A DNA stretch of 34,132 nucleotides, from contig JAURJU010000035.1 of assembly GCA_030832085.1 (NCBI GenBank), positions 1 to 34,132 on the forward strand. Reading direction: 5' to 3'. Each line of letters begins with the position of its first letter. The stretch's first letter is position 1. This document shows, in pieces, positions 14,487-21,641 of the stretch. This DNA comes from Chitinophagales bacterium. GTDB taxonomy: Bacteria; Bacteroidota; Bacteroidia; Chitinophagales; Chitinophagaceae. Made by a program: the position numbers and the translations under genes. The notes beneath the pieces are model-generated. The model did no database searches. It was not told the origin of the DNA and worked only from the letters and a program-made list of their open reading frames with translations.

Positions 14487-17438
14487 CTAAAATTTTCCAG
14501 GAAATTGGCTCCGAATGAACTGCAGGTATGGCTCAGTTGTTTTTTCTTCGAGCATTCTTTTCAGGTTGTTGGGAGACACAATGGTAAACCTGTATTTTTC
14601 AGCAGGCAGCCATGGGAAAATCTCCCTTGAGGCGATGGGTGCCGTTTTTTCTACATATCCCAAGGCATCTGCGGCATTTGCAAAGAGACTGATCACTATG
14701 TAGGGCGTTTCACCAATTTTATCGTTGCGCAAAACCAGTTGATTTCCCGCATACCGTTCTGCATTGTATTTTGTGAGCGCTCTTTTTGCTTCGTTTATGT
14801 AAACAATATCGACATCCTTCAGAATAAGCATGACACCATATTGTTCAGTTGGGTTGTACACATAACCATCAGCCTTTTTCTCAATGATGGGCGCTTTGAA
14901 GGCCGAAGTATCCGCTTTCGCCTTTGTTGACACAGGGGCCTGGACAATGTTGCGTTCTGTTGTTATTGTCTTGATGAGGGTTTCTTTGGCCTTTGGAAGC
15001 GGACGGTCATCGATCCAATTGATGCTGTCTTCCTTTTGCCTTAAAACAGTAACCGAACGGAGTTCGTTTTCAATCATTTCCCTCTTGTTAACGACTTCTG
15101 CTAAAAGCGCCGCTTTCATGGCCACAGGTGAGTTGGGATAGAGCGCTGGAATTTTATTCAAGACATCGATCGCAAGGCTATCTTGCCTGGTCTTGACAAG
15201 GTAAACGGCTTCTAAGTACAGCAATTGTGGCGACCAATTGTTCTCACCGTACATGGAGTCTGCCTTTTTCTTTTCAGCACGGGCCAAATCAAATTTTCCT
15301 GCGAGGAACAAGTCGTAAATCCTGTCATATGCTTTTGTTGTTTCCATTGATTTGGTGGCCTTGGCCTTGCCCACCGCCAACGGATTTTGAAGCAATGCAT
15401 TGCGTTCACTTGCGGGAAAGTTTTCCGATAATTTTGATTGGTAGAATCCTGCCTTGGACCCATTTCCAATTTGGCGATAGCAATAGGCAAGGTCAAACAA
15501 GAGTTTTTCCAATGCTGGCACATTGGTTTTTTCGTTGACCAGTTTTTCATTCCAAACAATGGACTCTTTGCAGTCTTCCAGTTTGTCTTTGTAAATCACC
15601 CCCAGGTTTCTGTAGGCTTCAAATTTCTTTTCATTCGACACCTTCAATTTTTCTGAAGTCAGGGGCAGATTTTCTGTCAAGGCCTCAACGGTAAGTTCAG
15701 TGTTTTTGGTTGTGCTCTCTCCAGACTTGCCTTCTGTGCTGGCCTGTTTTTGTACACTCAAGCGCATGGCTGCGCTGATGGCTGCAGAACGCCTCCAATT
15801 ATCACCATTGGGCCTTGTGCCCCATTTGTTTTTGAAGGAAATACTTCCTTGTGCCTTCAAGGCGGGGTTGTTGAAATACCACTCGCCTTTTTTTTGTTCA
15901 GCCGGAAACAGGGCTGTGGTATTGTCATCGAGTAAAGTATTTTTTGCTGTTGATACACCATTTTGCTTTTCTGCATCATCTGCGATTCCCTGCTCTTTTC
16001 TTAATTTTTTTACAAGATTTTTCAAGAAGGTCTCCCGTTCCTTTTCGGGTAGTGCAGCAATTGTCTGCAAGCTGTCTTCCTCTGATATGGTCTTAAGGTT
16101 ATTGTAGAGCTCGTTTGTTATGTCTTTCTTCTTGATGATGGTTGCTGATCCCTCCTGGCTGCCAATGGTAATGCTATCATAGTATTGTTTTGCAAGCGCA
16201 TATTTTTTTGCGGAAAATGCAAGTTCCGCAATGCTCAAGCTGGTTGCGTTTTTACCCCCCGGATCTGTTGTATTGTATTGGTTGCTCTTGAGCAAAAATT
16301 CAATGGCGCCAGGGATGTTTTTTCTGTTGATTTCCATCTCTGCAGCTGCTCCATAGATGATAGTGCGGTAGCTCGCATATTTTTCTTTGCTCGCCATGAC
16401 GACCAAGGCATTGATGTTCTGATCTATTTTTTTATCCTTGTCGGTTTCGTTCAAGGCCAGTCCGATTTGATAGATTCTTGCATAGGCTTCCATGATGGGG
16501 TCGGTAGTGAGTGCAACAGACTTTTCAAAGGCATCATCTGCCTTTTTGTCTTGCCCGGACCTCGCATGGAGTTGTGCCAACAGAAAAAACTTTCTTGATT
16601 TTTCAGCATTGTCCTGGGATGCATCCAATGATTTTTCCAGGTATGCGGCAGCAGAATCAAATTGTTGTTTCCTGTAGTACAAATCTGCCCTCAGCTCCGC
16701 CAATTGTTTTTTTAATCTTGCAGGAAATTTCAGATCATTTTCCAGTGTTTCAATCATGCTGCCAGCATCATCCTCATTTCCCATTTCCATTTGGGTTCTG
16801 ATGATCCACAGCAGTGCATCATTTCGGATGGGCCTGTGGGGCGAAAACGCATTTTCTTTTGAAGCAATGTTGAAGATTCCACCATCCTCATTGATGTTGG
16901 AACCTATCGATTTTTCAAAACCAATTTCATCCTTCGACCGGGGCTGAAAATTGTAATTGATGTATTGGAATACATTATAAGCTGAATCAAATTTCTTTTG
17001 AAAAAAATAGGATTGCCCCATTAAAAAGTAAAGGTCATCAACCCAGTCATTTCTTAAATCATGCAGCAGGATTCCGTTGTTGGCCTTGATAACAACAGAG
17101 TCCAATTCCTGTTGTTGTTGCGCTGTTTGCTCCAGCCTGTAATTGTAGAATTTCAGGAGGTTTGTAAAAGTATCCTTGTTGGATTGCTTTGCTGACGCAA
17201 TAACTTTTGTCAATTTTTGACGTGCATTGAAATAGAAATTATAATGGGTAACAATGTTTTCCTTCAATCTTTTGAAGGGATTGATCCTTTTGTCAGGCGT
17301 GAGTTCAGAAGCGAGTTTCCTGTTCTCGTAGGTCTTTGGTTTTACAAGGTCAAAGGTGATGTTTCCCTGTGCGTAGCCGCCCATTGACATCAAGGTTCCA
17401 AACGCCAGCAACACCATTTTAATGCACTGAAGGGACAT
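14487..17438 (-). CDS. porW: TPR-repeat envelope protein, PorW/SprE-like (type IX secretion / gliding)
   Basis: A large exported protein of 983 residues. A signal peptide is visible (about 1-24, ending MSMGGYAQ). The N-terminal region carries HYNFYFNARQKL and NDWVDDLYFLMGQSYFFQKKFDSAYNVFQYI, which I recognise as PorW/SprE family features, followed by TPR-like helical repeats over much of the length (for example LADLAYCYRQIGN-like and LYLEAVYLVKTRQDSLA segments) and a C-terminal region without clear repeats. PorW/SprE is linked to type IX secretion in Bacteroidota, probably joining periplasmic and outer-membrane parts. Known SprE is a lipoprotein; here no lipobox Cys is seen, so a soluble periplasmic form is more likely. 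I prefer the ATG at 17438 to the in-frame TTG at 17459. Family assignment is from memory of motifs. Confidence 0.75.
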   Translation of the reverse strand: MSLQCIKMVLLAFGTLMSMGGYAQGNITFDLVKPKTYENRKLASELTPDKRINPFKRLKENIVTHYNFYFNARQKLTKVIASAKQSNKDTFTNLLKFYNYRLEQTAQQQQELDSVVIKANNGILLHDLRNDWVDDLYFLMGQSYFFQKKFDSAYNVFQYINYNFQPRSKDEIGFEKSIGSNINEDGGIFNIASKENAFSPHRPIRNDALLWIIRTQMEMGNEDDAGSMIETLENDLKFPARLKKQLAELRADLYYRKQQFDSAAAYLEKSLDASQDNAEKSRKFFLLAQLHARSGQDKKADDAFEKSVALTTDPIMEAYARIYQIGLALNETDKDKKIDQNINALVVMASKEKYASYRTIIYGAAAEMEINRKNIPGAIEFLLKSNQYNTTDPGGKNATSLSIAELAFSAKKYALAKQYYDSITIGSQEGSATIIKKKDITNELYNNLKTISEEDSLQTIAALPEKERETFLKNLVKKLRKEQGIADDAEKQNGVSTAKNTLLDDNTTALFPAEQKKGEWYFNNPALKAQGSISFKNKWGTRPNGDNWRRSAAISAAMRLSVQKQASTEGKSGESTTKNTELTVEALTENLPLTSEKLKVSNEKKFEAYRNLGVIYKDKLEDCKESIVWNEKLVNEKTNVPALEKLLFDLAYCYRQIGNGSKAGFYQSKLSENFPASERNALLQNPLAVGKAKATKSMETTKAYDRIYDLFLAGKFDLARAEKKKADSMYGENNWSPQLLYLEAVYLVKTRQDSLAIDVLNKIPALYPNSPVAMKAALLAEVVNKREMIENELRSVTVLRQKEDSINWIDDRPLPKAKETLIKTITTERNIVQAPVSTKAKADTSAFKAPIIEKKADGYVYNPTEQYGVMLILKDVDIVYINEAKRALTKYNAERYAGNQLVLRNDKIGETPYIVISLFANAADALGYVEKTAPIASREIFPWLPAEKYRFTIVSPNNLKRMLEEKTTEPYLQFIRSQFPGKF

Positions 17439-17553
17439 ATGGTATGCAATACTTTTCAAGGTCTGTAAAACTACGGTTAATCCTGCTATTTTTTAAGGCC
17501 CCATTTTGCCAATTAACACTAACTTTAGGTTCTGATTTTTCAATTTATAGGCG

Positions 17554-17952
17554 ATGAGTGAGGCTACAACTAACCAAAGCAGGTTCAAACGATTGACCAA
17601 CAGGTACAGGCTTGTGGTGATGAATGACCATACCTATGAAGAAGTGGTTACATTCAAGCTGACCCGACTGAGTGTATACATAGTTTCCTGTTTTGTTTTT
17701 GTACTCCTGGTCGGGCTGACGACTGCTCTGATCAGTTTCACACCTTTGAAGTATTATGTTCCAGGGTATGGCAGTCAATCAGAACGGAGGGAATTGACCA
17801 AACTCAAGTTGAGGGCTGATTCACTCGAAAAGCAAATGCTTTATCGGGAGGCCTATTGGGAAAATGTACGAAATGTGCTTTCTGGGAAGGCGGAGCTTGT
17901 ACTGGATACCGCAATGATTACCATTCCGGAATTGGAAGAGACCAAGGATTGA
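17554..17952 (+). CDS. Membrane-anchored N-terminal half of an M23-peptidase-type protein, peptidase domain absent
   Basis: A 132-residue protein: a basic cytoplasmic N-terminus (FKRLTNRYRLVVMNDHTYEEV), one transmembrane segment (about 43-66), a TPLKYYVPGYG motif, then a short periplasmic coiled coil (about 78-110) and an acidic end. This arrangement matches the N-terminal part of a Bacteroidota family whose longer members of about 300 residues end in an M23/LytM domain. Here the frame stops after the coiled coil and the next gene begins one base later, so no peptidase remains. It could be a natural short paralogue acting as a scaffold, or a truncated relic. It heads a tight cluster with the AtpZ-like and AtpI-like genes. 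Confidence 0.7.
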   Translation: MSEATTNQSRFKRLTNRYRLVVMNDHTYEEVVTFKLTRLSVYIVSCFVFVLLVGLTTALISFTPLKYYVPGYGSQSERRELTKLKLRADSLEKQMLYREAYWENVRNVLSGKAELVLDTAMITIPELEETKD

Positions 17953-17953
17953 C

Positions 17954-18181
17954 ATGAAGCCCAAACCCCAATCCCCAGGTCCGAATGACCGTCAATGGAT
18001 GCGCTATTTGGGCCTGGGTGCACAGTTCTTCGGTTCCATTGCAATCATGCTTGGTCTTGGATGGAAGCTGGACGCCACCTTGGCTTTCAATTCACCAGTC
18101 CTGGTCTGGGTCCTTCCACTGTTTGCCATAATTTTCAACCTGGTGAAAATCATCATTGAAACAAATAAAAAGAACCGATGA
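17954..18181 (+). CDS. AtpZ/AtpI-like small membrane protein
   Basis: A 75-residue protein with two transmembrane helices (about 18-37 and 47-66), a Gly-rich first helix (LGLGAQFFGSIAIMLGLGWKLD) and a basic C-terminus. This is the pattern of the AtpZ/AtpI-type F0F1-ATPase accessory subunit, which in other bacteria sits in front of the ATP synthase genes and has been linked to c-ring assembly or Mg2+/Ca2+ transport. It starts one base after the preceding stop and overlaps the next gene as ATGA (18178-18181), so translation is probably coupled. No ATP synthase structural gene follows in the window. Confidence 0.8.
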   Translation: MKPKPQSPGPNDRQWMRYLGLGAQFFGSIAIMLGLGWKLDATLAFNSPVLVWVLPLFAIIFNLVKIIIETNKKNR

Positions 18182-18564
18182 AGGTAAGAACAGCGTTAAG
18201 GCCGATTTTGATACTTTTTGCAGTGGTGAATATTCTTGCCGCGGCCCTTTATTCAACGATGAAAAAAGTTGGTATAGATCCTGATGTATTTTTGGCCGGA
18301 AACCTGTTCATTTGCCTGTTGACATTGATTTCCTTTTGGATGATGAACAATGGCCTAAGGTCAAAGTCAACAGCAGGCTTCATGTCTTCCGTGTATGGTT
18401 CATTCATCATCAAGCTGGTATTTGCGGCACTGGTGGTTGTCATTTATGCGCAATGGAATGGCAGTTCCATCAACACACCCGCATTGCTGTCCAGCATGTT
18501 CCTCTACCTTGTATACACTTATCTTGAGGTGAAAGGCTTGCTTGAATTGGTCAAAAAAGATTGA
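18178..18564 (+). CDS. AtpI-like integral membrane protein
   Basis: A 128-residue protein with four predicted transmembrane helices (about 8-27, 38-56, 68-90 and 101-122). The arrangement is that of the Bacteroidota hypothetical protein usually found between atpZ and atpB, resembling the ATP synthase I protein. Its role is unknown; ATP synthase assembly is suggested by synteny elsewhere. Here the following gene is a SprT-like protein rather than atpB, so the usual context is broken. Translation is coupled to the previous gene through an ATGA overlap. Confidence 0.65.
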   Translation: MKVRTALRPILILFAVVNILAAALYSTMKKVGIDPDVFLAGNLFICLLTLISFWMMNNGLRSKSTAGFMSSVYGSFIIKLVFAALVVVIYAQWNGSSINTPALLSSMFLYLVYTYLEVKGLLELVKKD

Positions 18565-18568
18565 GCGC

Positions 18569-19195
18569 ATGTCAAAAAGCGAGGCACCATTGGGATCCTT
18601 GTCAGACTTTCTTCCCCAGGGGGCATTCCCTTTGGTTGAGCCTTTCCTGTTGAACTACAAGGTCCATTTGACGATTACGAGATCCCGGGAAACTGTTTTG
18701 GGTGATTACAGAAATGCACATGGCGCCAAGGCGCACCGGATCACAGTCAATGGGAATTTAAATCAATATGCCTTTTTGATTACCCTGCTCCATGAACTTG
18801 CACATCTCATCACATTCATGCGCTTTGGGAACAAGGTTTCAGCCCATGGAAAAGAGTGGAAATCTCAGTTTTCCGATCTGCTCCAACAGTTTTTACAGTC
18901 CAGTTTATTTCCCATGGATATCGCAAATCAACTCTCTGTATCCCTTAAAAACCCTGCCGCAAGTTCTTGTGCAGACGATGCGTTGATGCGGGTATTGAGG
19001 AAATATGATCCTGTAAAGCAGGGTTTTTGCCTGGTGGAAGATGTTCCTGTTGGGGCCCTGTTTCTCATCAAGCAAAATCGGCTGTTCAGGCGGGCAGAAA
19101 AAGGTAGAAAAAGAATCAAGGCAATTGAAGTCAGCACCGGCAAGGTTTATTTGTTCAGTCCCATTTATGAAGTGAAGCTGCAGAATGAACTATAA
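18569..19195 (+). CDS. SprT-like zinc metalloprotease domain protein
   Basis: A 208-residue cytoplasmic protein (no signal peptide) with the zinc motif H75-E-L-A-H79 and a third likely ligand at H93 in SAHGKEW, as in the SprT/Spartan-like family. The C-terminal part contains beta-rich segments (GALFLIKQNRLFRR, STGKVYLFSPIYEVKL) but no Cys-rich zinc ribbon. Bacterial SprT proteins have no settled substrate; the eukaryotic relative Spartan cleaves DNA-protein cross-links. The ATG at 18569 follows the previous stop by 4 nt; an in-frame TTG at 18542 would overlap that gene. Its stop overlaps the stop of the convergent acetyltransferase gene. Confidence 0.85.
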   Translation: MSKSEAPLGSLSDFLPQGAFPLVEPFLLNYKVHLTITRSRETVLGDYRNAHGAKAHRITVNGNLNQYAFLITLLHELAHLITFMRFGNKVSAHGKEWKSQFSDLLQQFLQSSLFPMDIANQLSVSLKNPAASSCADDALMRVLRKYDPVKQGFCLVEDVPVGALFLIKQNRLFRRAEKGRKRIKAIEVSTGKVYLFSPIYEVKLQNEL

Positions 19196-19678
19196 TGCCT
19201 TTATCATCCAAACCGAGCAACCAAAATGACCGGTGTCTCCAAGGGGTTTCTTTAGGTACTCAAATCCAAATTTTTCGTAAACCTGTATGGCCTTCTGGAG
19301 TTCTGGCAGGGTTTCTATGTACATTGAATCGAACCCCATTTTTCTTGCAGCATGCATGCATGCATTGATCAGGCTTGCACCAATCCCTGTACCCCTTGAT
19401 TCGGGCAGCAGGTACATCTTGACCAACTCACATGTTCCCTTGGGCAAGCCCGGACTTGGGAAAATTCCACCACCGCCGATTGTTTTCCCCGCTTTTTCTG
19501 CTATGAAATAGGCCGATTGATCTGTTTGAAAAAGTTCAAAAAGCTGGTCTGTGGTTTTGTCAAAATAAACTGTCCCAGGCTTGTTTGCTCCAAATTCGGC
19601 AAGGCAGGCCCTGATGATGGCAGCAATGGTGGGATTGTCTTCTTTGGTAATGTTGCGGATGTTGAATCTTTCGGACAT
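19190..19678 (-). CDS. GNAT family N-acetyltransferase
   Basis: A 162-residue acetyl-CoA-dependent acyltransferase. Motif A is clear: LVKMYLLPESRGTGIGASLI (about 85-104), with RGTGIG forming the pyrophosphate loop; it is followed by a helix, MYIETLP and the YEKFGFEYL strand-helix of motif B. The substrate cannot be inferred. It lies 36 nt downstream of blh on the same strand and may be the third gene of the rhodopsin cluster, although a functional link is not evident. It converges on the SprT-like gene with overlapping stop codons (CTATAA, 19190-19195). Confidence 0.88.
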   Translation of the reverse strand: MSERFNIRNITKEDNPTIAAIIRACLAEFGANKPGTVYFDKTTDQLFELFQTDQSAYFIAEKAGKTIGGGGIFPSPGLPKGTCELVKMYLLPESRGTGIGASLINACMHAARKMGFDSMYIETLPELQKAIQVYEKFGFEYLKKPLGDTGHFGCSVWMIKAL

Positions 19679-19714
19679 GCAGCAAAGTTAATGCAACTGC
19701 AGATTCCCCGATGA

Positions 19715-20671
19715 TTACTGCTTCGATCCTCGTTGGATCAACTTGTCCATCACATCAAGGTGAGGAACAGTTATGATGGAAAGAAAGATGAAAATGGCTG
19801 GTAGGGGATCCATTTTCATCCCAACGCCATTCCAGATAAATGCCATGAAAATGAATCCAAATGCTGCAAGGAATGTCAAAGGAAGTGCATTCTTCCACAT
19901 GGTCAGCGGTTCTATGGCAGTTTCCTCTTTTGCAGCATGCAGAAACTTGAAAATGATTTCAAAAGACCGGATGGCGTGCCATCCCCCAAAATACAGTGCA
20001 AATGAGGGAAGCAGTGGCAATTGGGAACAAATGAACATCACAAGAACAAGGTTCAGCACATAGTGCCAAGAAATCCTGATGGCATTTTTCTTGTATGCCA
20101 TGAACGCTGCTGTCATCAGCAACATCAAGAATATTCCGGCATAATATATTCCCATTTGCTCGAGGTGACCCAAAAAGGCAATTGCTGTGTCACTATTTTT
20201 TGTGATCCGCAATACAACAGCTTGCATTTCCTGAAAGTGTGAAAGCAATATGACCAGCAGGACAACGCAACCCCATAAAAGCCTGCTGGTATTCCATTGC
20301 CAGCTGTGGGTTGCGGAGGAGAGATCGGTTTCTCCAAAATGCCACGCAGATATAATGAGAAAAATGATAAGGCTAATGCCTGGAAAAAAGATCCAGGATG
20401 TGGCATAAACCAGGATGGCTATGACATAACGCATGAGAAATTGCTGGATGACAAAGTTTTGTCGATTCAACACCGCATTTGTTTTAGCGATGATATGATC
20501 AAGTGCACCGTGTGGAATTCCAGTTGCCCCAATCATAATGGCGAAATAAAAGAGCTGGACTTTTATTGGTATCATTCCTGCTGTCCACTGCCAAACCATC
20601 AGGGCGATGCCTACAAAAGCATTGATCCAGGTGATTTTGCTAAAGCTGTTCATGCGGTGCAATCGTTTCAT
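19715..20671 (-). CDS. blh: Beta-carotene 15,15'-dioxygenase, Brp/Blh family
   Basis: An integral membrane Fe(II) enzyme that splits beta-carotene into two retinal molecules, the rhodopsin chromophore. It has 318 residues and about eight hydrophobic helices. The conserved histidine motifs are all visible: GIPHGALDH (H54, H59), AWHFGETD (H111), GGWHAIRSFE (H232) and VPHLDVMD (H304). An alternative start at the internal Met7 would remove only six residues. It follows the rhodopsin gene by 70 nt containing a strong terminator, so expression probably depends on read-through or a weak promoter of its own. The carotenoid genes that supply beta-carotene are not in the window. Confidence 0.93.
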   Translation of the reverse strand: MKRLHRMNSFSKITWINAFVGIALMVWQWTAGMIPIKVQLFYFAIMIGATGIPHGALDHIIAKTNAVLNRQNFVIQQFLMRYVIAILVYATSWIFFPGISLIIFLIISAWHFGETDLSSATHSWQWNTSRLLWGCVVLLVILLSHFQEMQAVVLRITKNSDTAIAFLGHLEQMGIYYAGIFLMLLMTAAFMAYKKNAIRISWHYVLNLVLVMFICSQLPLLPSFALYFGGWHAIRSFEIIFKFLHAAKEETAIEPLTMWKNALPLTFLAAFGFIFMAFIWNGVGMKMDPLPAIFIFLSIITVPHLDVMDKLIQRGSKQ

Positions 20672-20685
20672 AGTGGGAGCAAGTT

Positions 20686-20723
20686 AAAAAAAGGGAAGGC
20701 CCATGTAAAACACAGGCCTTCCC
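20686..20723 (-). terminator. Intrinsic terminator between rhodopsin and blh
   Basis: On the minus strand GGGAAGGCC (20723-20715) pairs perfectly with GGCCTTCCC (20701-20693) and is followed by seven T (plus-strand A at 20686-20692). Three further pairs can extend the stem inside the loop after a small bulge. It sits inside the rhodopsin-blh gap. Confidence 0.9.
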
Positions 20724-20741
20724 CTTCAAGAAATCTTTATT

Positions 20742-21470
20742 TTATTTGGACTCAGAACGGCTGAGTGCATAGATGACAAGACCGAAACCGATTTTGTTTA
20801 CAGCGTCACCGATGTTGTAGATGATGTCCATGTTAAGGCCACCAATTCCCAGTGCATCAGCTGATACTCCGAAAAGTCCACCAGGAGTTCCAACAATGTA
20901 ACCCAGTGGATAAATAGCCCATCCTACAAGAACGAACCATCCAAGTGTTTTGTTGGCCTTGGCAACCGCTGGAGATGCAGCAGTAGCCAATTTGGCAACT
21001 TCACCGAACCATACAAGGTAAACAATGTAGAAGTAAGCAGCGCCACTGATTACACCCCAAAGAACGCTTTGCTCCCTGTAGATGGTTTCACCAAAGTAGC
21101 CAGTTACAAGCATTACTACAGAAGCGAAAATCAATTTCCAGAGAAGGCCTGTTGTACCACCTGATTTTTTGGTAATCAGATAGAATTCAACGCACATCAA
21201 GGGAACAGTCAGCAACCAGTCTACATAACGGAAAAAGGTTGGAGACTCTCCACCAGTTTCCAGGTTGTAACCTCTCATGTAGTAATAGTGTACTGCAGCG
21301 ATGAAAGTGATCAATCCTGAAACGAGTACTGAAGTGCGCCATGCCTTTTCAGTGCTGTTCAATTCAAGAAAGAAAAAAACTGATGCTGCCATCATGGCCA
21401 TGGTGCCTACGAAAAACGTAAAAGCAACATAATTGTCAGGCGCAACCGCCTCGAGAAAAAATGGACTCAT
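20742..21470 (-). CDS. Proteorhodopsin-type light-driven proton pump, predicted green-absorbing
   Basis: A seven-helix microbial rhodopsin of 242 residues. The proton-pump triad is D84-T88-E95 in RYVDWLLTVPLMCVEF (D97, T101 and E108 of green proteorhodopsin), retinal binds K226 in DAVNKIGFG, and H61 matches the H75 that pairs with the acceptor. The spectral tuning site (L105 in green proteorhodopsin) is M92, which predicts green absorption. G139 in helix 5 aligns with F152 of green proteorhodopsin, the place where xanthorhodopsin has the glycine that opens a carotenoid-binding fenestration. There is no cleavable signal peptide. It exports protons on illumination and supports energy generation. 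The downstream blh supplies retinal, beyond a terminator. I found no exact TAnnTTTG promoter upstream. Confidence 0.95.
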   Translation of the reverse strand: MSPFFLEAVAPDNYVAFTFFVGTMAMMAASVFFFLELNSTEKAWRTSVLVSGLITFIAAVHYYYMRGYNLETGGESPTFFRYVDWLLTVPLMCVEFYLITKKSGGTTGLLWKLIFASVVMLVTGYFGETIYREQSVLWGVISGAAYFYIVYLVWFGEVAKLATAASPAVAKANKTLGWFVLVGWAIYPLGYIVGTPGGLFGVSADALGIGGLNMDIIYNIGDAVNKIGFGLVIYALSRSESK

Positions 21471-21641
21471 TGTTTATGGTTTAGGTTAAAAAATGACAAG
21501 CGTTGAAGTTTGGCGCACTTTTCGTTAAACACATTTCAATAAACCACAAATCTCAAAAAAGGTTTAAAATGGGTACGAATATTTTTTCGTTTAATGAATA
21601 TACTAAAAATTCTATAAAAAATGAAACAAATACCTTTTTTT

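Noticed and set aside
17438-17553. Clean promoter pair for the divergent PorW/SprE-like and M23-anchor genes
   Set aside because: Only one-mismatch -7 elements (TAACTTTA on plus, TAGTTTTA on minus) without spaced -33 elements were found, so no call was made.
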